From NCBI GenBank assembly GCA_002890675.1, contig PEFW01000032.1, positions 1 to 34,798 of the forward strand: 34,798 nucleotides of DNA. The letters run 5' to 3'. A model generated the notes under the pieces. That model was not told the origin of the DNA and searched no databases. It was given only the letters and a program-made list of their open reading frames with translations. The translations under genes and the position numbers were made by a program. Source of the DNA: Candidatus Methylaffinis lahnbergensis (GTDB lineage: Bacteria > Pseudomonadota > Alphaproteobacteria > Rhizobiales > Beijerinckiaceae). Shown one piece after another: positions 17,010 to 24,466 of this stretch. Every line of letters starts with the position of its first letter. Positions within the stretch are counted from its first letter, which is position 1.

Positions 17010-18067
17010 GCAACGGTTCCAAGCCGTTCGCCCCGATAGACGCCGGAGCGGATCCGATGCCACCAATGTGGATTGTCGAGATACCACCGAACCGTTTTGC
17101 GCAATCCGGTGGCGAAGGTTTCGCGCGGCTCCCACCCGAGTTCGCGTTTAATCTTACCCGCACTGATTGCATAGCGCTGGTCATGCCCCGGCCGGTCGGT
17201 CACATAGACGATCAAGCGCTCGTGCGATCCACGCACCTTGTCCGGCGCCATTTCATCCATCAGCCGGCAGATGCGGCGTACGACTTCGAGATTGGTCGCT
17301 TCGCACCCGCCGCCGACATTATAACTTTCGCCCGGCTCCCCGCGGAGCGCGACTTGGACCAGTGCCCTCGCATGATCCTCGACATAGAGCCAATCGCGAA
17401 CATTGCCGCCGTCCCCGTAAACGGGGATGGGCTTGCCCTCAAGCGCGTTCAGGATGGCCAGCGGGATGAGCTTTTCGGGAAAATGATAGGGCCCATAATT
17501 GTTGGAACAATTCGAGACGACCGCCGGCATGCCATAGGTATGATGCCACGCCCGCGCCAAATGGTCGGAGGCGGCCTTTGACGCGGAATAGGGCGAATTC
17601 GGCAGGTAGGGACTAGTTTCTTGAAACAACCCATCCGGGCCAAGCGACCCGAACACTTCGTCGGTCGAGACATGGTGGAAGCGAAACCGCGCCTGTTCGG
17701 TCAAGCCAAGGTTTTGCCAATAGTCGCGTGCACTTTGGAGCAGCACGTAAGTGCCCATGACATTGGTTTCGATGAAGGCGCCGGGCCCATCGATGGACCG
17801 GTCGACATGGCTTTCCGCGGCAAGATGCATGATGGTATCGGGGCGAAAACTCTCGCAGATTTGCCGCATCGCGCCTGCGTCGCAAATGTCCGCCTGCTTG
17901 AATTGATAGCGCGGATTGCCGGCAACGCTGGCGAGATTATCGAGATTTCCGGCGTAGGTCAGTTTGTCAACGACGCAGACTTCGTGCGCACTCGTCTCGA
18001 TCAGGTGGCGCACCACCGCCGATCCGATGAAGCCCGCGCCTCCAGTGACCATAAATCGCTTATTCAT
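17006..18067 (-). CDS. rfbB: dTDP-glucose 4,6-dehydratase
   Basis: The 353-residue product begins [19 protein letters not shown] with the GxxGxxG NAD site and carries [22 protein letters not shown], the [11 protein letters not shown] catalytic motif and [17 protein letters not shown]. These define RmlB/RfbB, which converts dTDP-glucose to the 4-keto-6-deoxy sugar. The ATG at 18067 is chosen from the family N-terminus, 7 bases after the rfbC stop. It is the second gene in the rfbC-B-D-A operon. Confidence 0.96.
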   Translation of the reverse strand: MNKRFMVTGGAGFIGSAVVRHLIETSAHEVCVVDKLTYAGNLDNLASVAGNPRYQFKQADICDAGAMRQICESFRPDTIMHLAAESHVDRSIDGPGAFIETNVMGTYVLLQSARDYWQNLGLTEQARFRFHHVSTDEVFGSLGPDGLFQETSPYLPNSPYSASKAASDHLARAWHHTYGMPAVVSNCSNNYGPYHFPEKLIPLAILNALEGKPIPVYGDGGNVRDWLYVEDHARALVQVALRGEPGESYNVGGGCEATNLEVVRRICRLMDEMAPDKVRGSHERLIVYVTDRPGHDQRYAISAGKIKRELGWEPRETFATGLRKTVRWYLDNPHWWHRIRSGVYRGERLGTVA

Positions 18068-18074
18068 AACAGCC

Positions 18075-18683
18075 TCATGCGCCAAAGGGCGAAACAAAAT
18101 TCTTAAAAAAAGGAAGGACCGCGTCCCTGTCGGAAATCGCCGCGTCAACGTGGCGGACAGGCCACGCGATCGCCAAGTCGGGATCGTCCCAACGCAAGCC
18201 AGCGTCGCATGCCGGCGAGTAGTAGCTATCGACTTTGTAGGCGACCTCGGTATCTTGCTCAAGCGTGCAAAAGCCATGCGCGAAGCCGGAAGGCACAAAA
18301 ATCTGTTCGCCGCCATCTCCCGTCAACGTCGCGGAACACCAGCGGCCGTAACTGGGGCTGTCGCGGCGCAGATCGACCGCCACGTCGAAGATCGCGCCGC
18401 GTACGACCCGGACCAATTTAGCCTGGGCCGCCGGAGGGCGCTGGAAATGCAAACCCCGGATCGTTCCGGCTTTTCCCGACAAGGACTGGTTGTCCTGGAC
18501 GAAAACACAAGCGACGCCAGCCTCTGCGTAAGTCCGCGCGTTGAAGGTTTCGCAAAAAAATCCGCGCATGTCGGTAAATTTCTTCGGTCGAAATAGCTTT
18601 ACGCCTTCGAGTAGCAACGGTTTCGCGCTCCTTCTTCGTGGCTTCCAGATGGCGGGCCGTCTTAGCGGGGCCGGCCGCGGCAT
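18075..18683 (-). CDS. rfbC: dTDP-4-dehydrorhamnose 3,5-epimerase
   Basis: The 202-residue product contains [30 protein letters not shown] with the catalytic His, [14 protein letters not shown], and [13 protein letters not shown], the cupin-fold signature of RmlC/RfbC. It epimerises C3 and C5 of the keto sugar before RfbD. The family normally begins near residue 22 of this frame, so about 20 basic residues at the start may be a wrong start or an extension; no better start codon with a clear site was found. It is the first gene of the operon, and a candidate promoter lies about 220 bases upstream. Confidence 0.92.
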   Translation of the reverse strand: MPRPAPLRRPAIWKPRRRSAKPLLLEGVKLFRPKKFTDMRGFFCETFNARTYAEAGVACVFVQDNQSLSGKAGTIRGLHFQRPPAAQAKLVRVVRGAIFDVAVDLRRDSPSYGRWCSATLTGDGGEQIFVPSGFAHGFCTLEQDTEVAYKVDSYYSPACDAGLRWDDPDLAIAWPVRHVDAAISDRDAVLPFFKNFVSPFGA

Positions 18684-18902
18684 TCTTTAACAGTGGTAAT
18701 GTCAGCCTTGGGGATTGACGTGAGCCGCCAAATTGATTTTCGCCCGCCGATGCACACTCCGGCAATCGTCCATGATCGGTTCGCATCGGCCGCGTCCCCT
18801 GGCGCGTCGGCGGCGTGTCATTTGGTTGGCCGCCGCCGGAAATTCATTGCCGGTTTCCCCCCGCTGCGACGTCTCGGCGATCCCAAGATCCAACGCGATG
18901 GT

Positions 18903-18930
18903 ATTATAACATGAACTCGTCCGAAGGCAA
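18903..18930 (-). promoter_or_regulatory. Possible sigma70-like promoter upstream of rfbC
   Basis: Reading on the minus strand, TTGCCT is followed after 16 bases by a perfect TATAAT. It lies about 220 bases upstream of the rfbC start with no gene in between. The -35 match is weak, so this is only a candidate. Otherwise 18684-18944 shows nothing. Confidence 0.3.
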
Positions 18931-18944
18931 TTCGGCGCCCTTGC

Positions 18945-19411
18945 GTCACAATCTCGTTATGCGCTGCCGCTGGTTTGCCGCCGGACGAGTTCGTTATCGC
19001 GATAAAATGGCAGCATGCGCAGGCGATGATCGCATGGGGCTGGCTCATGGTCTCGGCGTCGTCGCTGCCGCTTCCAGCGCACCTTCCCGGCGGCTTCGTT
19101 GTACCCAATCTCACCGGCCCAAATGCGCTGCTGGAGGCGCGGACAAAATTCGTCCATGAAGTCGTGTCAAGCTCCTGATCGCGGCAATTGGGTTGCATGT
19201 CGCGGCTGCCCTAAAACAACTATTTTACCGATAAGGACACGGTCCGGTCGACTTATGCAGCTGATAGGCTTCGAATTTGGCGCCGGCGCCGAGATCGCCC
19301 GTGCACCATGGTTAGACCAAGGCCAAGCATCACAAAGAAAAGAGCGGCGGCGCCCCTGTGGAGAGTCTTGGTCACGCCGCCCCAGCTCTCGCGCGTGTTG
19401 CGCAGCATCAT
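18945..19411. pseudogene. Cytochrome b561 gene split by an internal inversion
   Basis: On the minus strand an ATG at 19411 overlaps the yceI stop (ATGA) and reads RESWGGVTKTLHRGAAALFF...GLGLTMVH, then after a frameshift GDLGAGAKFEAYQLHKSTG: the N-terminal part of a cytochrome b561. The rest of the protein is on the plus strand, 18945-19260: AGLPPDEF, GWLMVSASSLPLP, GGFVVPNLTGPNALLEARTKFVHEVV, then in another frame VKLLIAAIGLHVAAALKQ and FTDKDTV, the usual C-terminus. The two parts meet tail to tail near 19250-19260. Cytochrome b561 is a di-heme membrane protein often encoded beside yceI. It cannot be made as a whole here. Confidence 0.8.
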
Positions 19412-19980
19412 GTCTCGACGGAGGCTTCCGTGGTAACGGTCAGATGGATCGCATCGCTGATCAGCGGATAACCCGCGTTCATGCCGAAATCCAGACGATT
19501 GATGACGCCCGTCGCCTTGAAGCCAATCCGCTGATTGGCTGGCTTGCGGGCGAACTCTACGTCCAGGCTAATCGGCCTCGTTACGCTGAGCATGGTCAGA
19601 TCGCCGGTTACCCGCGCATGCTGCTCATCGCGTTTTTCGACGCTGGTCGAAACAAAGCTGATATCAGGAAATCTGGCCACGTTGAAAAAGACCTCGCTGC
19701 GCAAATAATCATCCATGTTCGCGGAGTCTGCGTCCACGGATTTTGCCGCGACCCTAAAGTCTACCCGGCTCCGGGATGGCGTATCAAAGTCGATATCGAT
19801 GCGGCCCTCGAATGATTTGAACTCGCCAGCGGTTCTCGGCCAGCCGATCGCATCGACCCAAAAGCGCACATGCGTCTGGGACGGGTCGATTTTCCAGGAC
19901 GATCGCGCCTGCGCCGCGACCGTTGCGGCGATGAGCGCGAGCGCCAGCAACGCGGGTCTGAAACTCGCACCCTTGCGCAT
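19408..19980 (-). CDS. yceI: YceI-family periplasmic protein
   Basis: The 190-residue product has a signal peptide ending ATVAAQA, then SSWKIDPSQTHVRFWVDAIGWPRTAGEF and FKSFEGRIDIDFDTPSRSRVDF, typical of the YceI lipocalin-like beta-barrel that binds polyprenyl or quinone-like lipids in the periplasm. Length matches the family. The start at 19980 is chosen for the AGGAGGGG site and the signal peptide. The downstream gene, translationally coupled by ATGA, is the broken cytochrome b561. The Tat-exported ferritin-like gene is 89 bases upstream. Confidence 0.92.
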   Translation of the reverse strand: MRKGASFRPALLALALIAATVAAQARSSWKIDPSQTHVRFWVDAIGWPRTAGEFKSFEGRIDIDFDTPSRSRVDFRVAAKSVDADSANMDDYLRSEVFFNVARFPDISFVSTSVEKRDEQHARVTGDLTMLSVTRPISLDVEFARKPANQRIGFKATGVINRLDFGMNAGYPLISDAIHLTVTTEASVET

Positions 19981-20069
19981 GAACGGCCCCTCCTGCGGCG
20001 CGGTAGGAAAAATCCCGCATGGTGGCCGTGACCGGGGCACGGCCACCAGCAATTCTCAGCTAGTTCCCA

Positions 20070-21158
20070 TCAACACTGGCGCGTAGCTGCGTCCGCTGCC
20101 ACTGCCAGCGCGTGTAAGGTCGCAATGAAAGCCGACGTTTGGCCGATGAACAGCCCGTCAGCCGCAAAGCCTTGGGCCGCCGCCACCGCGCCGAAGATTG
20201 AAGGGTTAGTCGAGACCGGGCGAATGATCGAAACCGTCGGGAATTTCCGGTCAAGGAACGGGCACGGCTCGGGCATGATTAAATTGGGCTGGAGGTCCTC
20301 CCCGCTGGGAGATAAATTGAAGTTGAGACCGCCAAATGTCACATTATTAGGAGGCGTAAACGCATTGCCCGCCTTGTCATGCCAGGTCTGGAAGTGCATG
20401 GTCTCGCTCGGGCCGATACTGAGCAGGATTCGCAAGACCGTTGGATCGGTGACCCTCAGGGCCAAGGTCGGGTAGAGGCTCGTGCCACCTTGCTCGATAA
20501 AGCCGAAATGGAACGCCGCCGTGTTGGCGATGGCCTGGATCTGGTTCTTATCGGTTGTATCGGCATCGGTTCGGGGGATCGCCGTATGGTGCCCAGTGTT
20601 CAAGGTCGGGACCACCTGCGGGAACACGAAGGTGGGGTCAAGATCAGGATTATGGGCGCTGCTGCGATACCGCGTCCACCAACTGGTGTCGACGGTGAGC
20701 TGCATGAGATTGGTGAGCCGCTTTTTTGTTTTGTTGGCCCCTGTTGCCTGACTGCCAGTCAAAGTGGCAAACGGACTGAGATCAACCGGTGTTGCGCCAA
20801 TCGCGGCCAGGAAAGCGTTGAGGAAGGCATGGTGGCTGACCTCGTCATCGGTATTGTCGTGGATATACTGAGACATGTCCGCATCGAGGTTGTTCAGCGC
20901 CGCGGTGTATTTCGCGTTCCCTCCCGTGGGGAGGCCGGGGAGTTCGCTATCCTGGAATCCTCCGAGCTCGGCATATTGCAACCAGAGATCGGCCTCGATC
21001 TGCTCAACCGCAGACAGGAATCTTAGGATTGCGACATCGCCCGCGGTCGGCCCGCCGGCGGCCTTCGCCAGTGTTGTTGCGCCCGCAGCGAGCGCGGTGC
21101 TTGCGATCGCGCCGGTCTTCAAGAAGCTACGCCGGTCAGCGTGATGTTCGTGTGTCAT
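20070..21158 (-). CDS. Tat-exported ferritin-like domain protein
   Basis: The 362-residue product begins with a twin-arginine signal (RRSFLK at 9-14, then an Ala-rich hydrophobic stretch ending near AKAAG). The mature part opens with DVAILRFLSAVEQIEADLWLQY and later DDEVSHHAFLNAFLAAIG, the glutamate/histidine helix pattern of the ferritin-2 domain family. It is predicted to be periplasmic with a four-helix iron-type site; the function in this family is poorly known. The ATG has GGAGGAAAC just upstream. It precedes yceI on the same strand and may be co-transcribed. Confidence 0.82.
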   Translation of the reverse strand: MTHEHHADRRSFLKTGAIASTALAAGATTLAKAAGGPTAGDVAILRFLSAVEQIEADLWLQYAELGGFQDSELPGLPTGGNAKYTAALNNLDADMSQYIHDNTDDEVSHHAFLNAFLAAIGATPVDLSPFATLTGSQATGANKTKKRLTNLMQLTVDTSWWTRYRSSAHNPDLDPTFVFPQVVPTLNTGHHTAIPRTDADTTDKNQIQAIANTAAFHFGFIEQGGTSLYPTLALRVTDPTVLRILLSIGPSETMHFQTWHDKAGNAFTPPNNVTFGGLNFNLSPSGEDLQPNLIMPEPCPFLDRKFPTVSIIRPVSTNPSIFGAVAAAQGFAADGLFIGQTSAFIATLHALAVAADAATRQC

Positions 21159-21287
21159 ATTTGTTTCCTCCAAAATGTGAACTCACAGGAGCTAACGTAC
21201 ACATCACTTATGACACCTTAGTCTCCCTATGAGTGTCTCCCTATGAGCGAATACCTTGCCATTGGATGCGGCGCGGTTGCTTTGCCA

Positions 21288-21317
21288 CAACGGCTCGGAT
21301 AAACACCCGAGCCGTTG
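21288..21317. repeat. Hairpin, left copy
   Basis: CAACGGCTCGG and CCGAGCCGTTG form an 11-bp perfect stem with an 8-base loop. No T-run follows on either strand, so it is not a classical terminator. The same stem recurs 328 bases to the right. Confidence 0.8.
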
Positions 21318-21429
21318 CTTTAGTTGCAAGCCAAGGTCAAAAATGTGGTCCACTGCAATACGATGATGTCAAACGACTGTTCTCTGCGAAATAATATACG
21401 TGCTAAATTGCGTAATGATTTTTGGCTAT

Positions 21430-21690
21430 GAATAGCAGCTAGTAGCCATAATCATAGCCACCAAGTAGCAGATGTTAATCCACTGCCAGCCATCCCAGCG
21501 CCAGCACCCATTCCCATACACGGCGGAAGTTATCGAATCCATCGACGAAAAAACGTCTGTGGCGGAAACGATTCTCAAAGCGGTCCTCAACGTGGTCCGC
21601 GCCGATACTTTGGTGCAACGGCTCGGATACAACATCCGAGCCGTTGCTATATTTGGAGGTCAACGTCGGCAATGGGGTCCGCAGCAATAC
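21430..21690 (-). pseudogene. Decayed second copy of the small secreted-protein gene
   Basis: Minus-strand frames give DRFENRFRHRRFFVDGFDNFRR, then in another frame YGNGCWRWDGWQWINIC, then in a third a GYDYGY-stop tail. This matches the order DRFDRDHRFFFRHHRF, YGGCWRQ...YQWTNIC, DDYGYY of the copy at 21765-22119. It lacks a start and signal peptide and is frameshifted. It sits in the left half of the 328-bp duplication. Confidence 0.65.
21615..21647. repeat. Hairpin, right copy
   Basis: GCAACGGCTCGGAT and ATCCGAGCCGTTGC form a 14-bp perfect stem with a 5-base loop. The stem is the same as in the left copy although the loop differs, so the stem has been kept better than its surroundings. It lies just downstream of the decayed gene on the minus strand. 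Confidence 0.85.
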
Positions 21691-21764
21691 CGTGACGTCA
21701 AAAGACAGTCCGTGCGAAATACTTTACGTGCTAAATGGCGTAATGACTTATGGCTATAAATAAC

Positions 21765-22119
21765 TGCTAGTAGCTATAGTAGCCATAATCATCGCAGATG
21801 TTCGTCCACTGGTAGCCGTAACCGGTCCATAACTGGCGCCAGCACCCGCCATAGGCGGCATAGTCGTGTACGGCCAAGCTCCGAATCCGAAAAACGGCGC
21901 CCCAAAGAACGCAAAGTTGCGGAAACGGTGATGCCGGAAGAAGAAGCGGTGATCCCGGTCGAAGCGGTCTATTGCCACGCTGCGGCCAGTAAACCTGGGG
22001 CCGAAATAAAGTGGCCGCCACCACCGAACCCGCCACGCGCTATGGCTGGCGTTGCAACGACGATTGCCGCTCCGAGCAAGGCCGCGCAGACACAACCGAG
22101 CACATCGATTTTTTATCAC
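21765..22119 (-). pseudogene. Small secreted His/Phe/Tyr-rich protein gene, frameshifted
   Basis: A GTG at 22119 has GGAGGA at ideal spacing. The signal peptide (ALLGAAIVVATPAIARGGFGGGG) is in a second frame; the middle, DRFDRDHRFFFRHHRFRNFAFFG, is in another. The tail YGGCWRQLWTGYGYQWTNIC followed by a DYGYY end is in yet another frame. Joined, it resembles the small exported Arg/His/Phe-rich proteins common in rhizobia that end in a CWR-Q-C motif, function unknown. At least three frame changes are needed, so it is a pseudogene unless the sequence is faulty. Confidence 0.65.
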
Positions 22120-22339
22120 TCTGATCCTCCAACAATTGATGTTGGTTGCTGGCCGCCGCCGCGGGCGAAGATCACGACGGCAACAAATGCTGGTTAGGAT
22201 TCGGATAAGCAAACAATCCAAAATATTCAAATGACTAATACGACAGTTTCTGACAAAAAAGTCAGTATTTGGGTTTTCAATTTTATGACAAGATGATCGG
22301 GTCGATTGCATTTGGGCAACGATTTGGAGATGCGCAGGC

Positions 22340-23032
22340 ATGGTAGGCGGGCGGTGCCGCATTCTCGTCATCGAGGACGATCGCGAGACAGCCGAGCAGC
22401 TCGTGGAGGCGCTTGCGACGAACGGTTATGAGGTCGATCTCGCTGTCGACAGCGACGACGGACTGAGCCGCGGACGTTCTGCCGAATACGGCGTGATGAC
22501 AATCGATCGCATGCTTCCGGGCATCGACGGAATCGCGATCATCCGGCGCCTGAGGGAAGAGGGTATCGTCACGCCCGCCTTGATCGTCAGTGCGCTCGGC
22601 GAGGTCGATGATCGAGTGCGCGGCCTGCGCGCAGGCGGGGATGACTACCTCGTCAAGCCCTTCGCCTTCGCGGAATTACTGGCCCGTGTCGAGGCTCTCG
22701 CCCGGCGCAGCGATAGCGTCGTCAAGGAAACAGTGTTGCGCGCCGGTGATCTCGAGCTCGACTTGGTGTCACGAAAAGTGAGCCGCGGTGGCCGAAACAT
22801 CGACCTACTGCCACGAGAATTCAAGCTTCTCGTGTACCTGGTTCGCAACCAAGGCCAGGTTGTCCCGCGGGCGATGCTGCTGCAGCACGTATGGGATCTC
22901 CATTTCGATCCGACGACCAACATCATCGACGTTTATGTCGGCCGTGTCCGTCGCAAGGTCGACGCCGCGCAAGCCTATCCGCTCATCCATACCGTCCGCG
23001 GTGTCGGGTTTTGTCTCCGTGCTCCTTGCTAA
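22340..23032 (+). CDS. OmpR-family response regulator
   Basis: The 230-residue product has a receiver domain with acidic pocket at EDD (12-14), probable phospho-acceptor Asp56 in TIDRMLPGIDG, and the conserved Lys106 in YLVKPF. A winged-helix DNA-binding domain (LLPREFKLLVYLVRNQGQVVPRAMLLQHVW...VYVGRVRRKVD) follows. It is a transcription factor phosphorylated by the adjacent kinase. The kinase gene starts inside its 3' end, so the two are translationally coupled. It is divergent from the decayed secreted-protein gene; a CTGAC-A6-GTCAG dyad at 22250-22265 in the shared upstream region could be an operator. Signal and targets are unknown. Confidence 0.93.
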   Translation: MVGGRCRILVIEDDRETAEQLVEALATNGYEVDLAVDSDDGLSRGRSAEYGVMTIDRMLPGIDGIAIIRRLREEGIVTPALIVSALGEVDDRVRGLRAGGDDYLVKPFAFAELLARVEALARRSDSVVKETVLRAGDLELDLVSRKVSRGGRNIDLLPREFKLLVYLVRNQGQVVPRAMLLQHVWDLHFDPTTNIIDVYVGRVRRKVDAAQAYPLIHTVRGVGFCLRAPC

Positions 23033-24389
23033 GACCTTACGGTCACGCACGTTCAAGCAGGCGCTGATCTGGATCGCGATTGTCGGCGCTGTGATTTTTG
23101 CGCTGTTGGGCTATGTCTATTGGTCTACCGCTTCCTACGTGCGCGGCCGATCGGATCATGCGATCATGGCAGAACTCGCGAGTCTGCAGAAAGCGTACGC
23201 CAGCGCGGGGCGCAGTGGACTTATCGCCACGATCTCGCAACGCCTCGCCGACCAACGCTCCAAAGGCGGCGTTTACCTGCTCGCCGACTCTTCGTTCGCG
23301 CCACTCGCGGGCAACCTCGCGGACTGGCCATCGGCCATGAAAGGCTCTAGCGGATGGGGCAACTTCAATGCGCGCGAGGGCCGAACATTGCTGCGGGCGA
23401 CGTTCGAGACCCTCCCGGACGGCAGTCATTTGCTGGTGGGAAAAGACGTCGACGATCTCGACGGGTTCGCGCAAAAGATCAAGGTGGCCATGGCCCTGTG
23501 CATCTTGTGGATATTCGTGCTTGGCGGGGCGGTCGGCGTGTCGATCACGCGGCGCACGGTGGGGCGCATCGAATCCATCAACGCGACCAGCCGCGCCATC
23601 ATGCAAAGCGGCCTCGATCAGCGGATACCCCTGCGCGGCACACGAGACGAATGGGACGAACTCGCCGCAAACCTCAATTCGATGCTTGACCGCATCGAAG
23701 CATTAATGGTTGAGGTGAAGCAAGTCACTGACAATGTCGCGCACGATTTGCGCACACCGCTGGCCCACATGCGCGGACGGCTGGAAAGGGCCTACAATAG
23801 GCAACGCGACGGCGATTATGACCAATCGCTGATCGTCGACACCATAGCGGACCTCGATGGTGTCCTTCGCATGTTCTCCTCGCTCACCCGGATCTCTCAA
23901 ATAGAGGCGTCTGATCGAACAGCCGCGTTCCGTCCCGTAAATCTTGTTGAAATCGCGAGCGAGGTCGTGGAGCTATTCGATGCCGCGGCGGAGGACAAGG
24001 GTGGGCGTCTTAAGATCGTCGGAGGTCGGAGCGTGCTCGCCACAGGCGACAGAGACCTCCTGTTCGGTGCGGTGGCCAATCTCGTCGATAACGCCATCAA
24101 ACATGGCCGTGACGCGGGTCAAGTAACCGTAGAGGTCAAAAAGGCCTACGGCGGTGCCGTCATTTCGGTCGCCGATGACGGACCGGGAATTCCCGTCGAT
24201 GAATATCAACACGTCTTCAAGCGCTTCTACCGGCTTGAACGAAGTCGCCGCACTCCCGGCAACGGGCTCGGCCTCAGCCTCGTCGCCGCCGTCGCCCGTC
24301 TCCATGGGGCTCGCATTGAAATGTTGGACAACTTACCGGGCCTCAAAGTCCAACTTTGGTTTCCCTCGCCGACGAGATCTGGCTGGTAA
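23001..24389 (+). CDS. Sensor histidine kinase (HAMP-HisKA-HATPase)
   Basis: The 462-residue product has transmembrane segments near 20-42 and 161-184 enclosing a periplasmic sensor of about 118 residues, then a HAMP region, HisKA with phospho-acceptor His248 in NVAHDLRTPLAHMRGR, and an ATPase domain with N box NLVDNAIKHG (360-369), G1 DDGPGIP (392-398) and G2 GNGLGLSLV. The GTG at 23001 overlaps the regulator by 32 bases; a GTG at 23019 is an alternative. The long open frame upstream of that is a shadow of the regulator gene. It is followed directly by an intrinsic terminator. The ligand is not evident. Confidence 0.92.
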   Translation: MSGFVSVLLAKTLRSRTFKQALIWIAIVGAVIFALLGYVYWSTASYVRGRSDHAIMAELASLQKAYASAGRSGLIATISQRLADQRSKGGVYLLADSSFAPLAGNLADWPSAMKGSSGWGNFNAREGRTLLRATFETLPDGSHLLVGKDVDDLDGFAQKIKVAMALCILWIFVLGGAVGVSITRRTVGRIESINATSRAIMQSGLDQRIPLRGTRDEWDELAANLNSMLDRIEALMVEVKQVTDNVAHDLRTPLAHMRGRLERAYNRQRDGDYDQSLIVDTIADLDGVLRMFSSLTRISQIEASDRTAAFRPVNLVEIASEVVELFDAAAEDKGGRLKIVGGRSVLATGDRDLLFGAVANLVDNAIKHGRDAGQVTVEVKKAYGGAVISVADDGPGIPVDEYQHVFKRFYRLERSRRTPGNGLGLSLVAAVARLHGARIEMLDNLPGLKVQLWFPSPTRSGW

Positions 24390-24420
24390 AATAGGAGTCT
24401 GCCAACGCAACTCCTGTTTT
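24388..24420. terminator. Bidirectional intrinsic terminator
   Basis: AAAATAGGAGT and ACTCCTGTTTT form an 11-position stem with one T-G pair and an 11-base loop, with A and T tracts at its base. It begins at the kinase stop codon and lies 47 bases past the metH stop, so it can end both converging transcripts. Confidence 0.75.
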
Positions 24421-24466
24421 GATGTGCGACGATGTGCACCCCGCGCGGAGACGGGGCCATTCCGGA

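Larger units (their letters stand above)
21285..21820. repeat. Imperfect 328-bp tandem duplication
   Basis: Two blocks, starting near 21288 and 21616, share order and sequence. Each has a CAACGGCTCGG hairpin, a GTCAA...GACTGT/GACAGT segment, ACGTGCTAAAT and GCGTAATGA, GGCTAT and AGCTAGTAGC or GCTAGTAGC, and a CAGATGTT...TCCACTG block encoding a gene tail on the minus strand. Visual identity is well below perfect, so the duplication is not recent. Confidence 0.75.

Noticed and set aside
21288..21647. The two hairpins as intrinsic terminators
   Set aside because: Neither is followed by a T-run on either strand, so they are described as conserved hairpins only.
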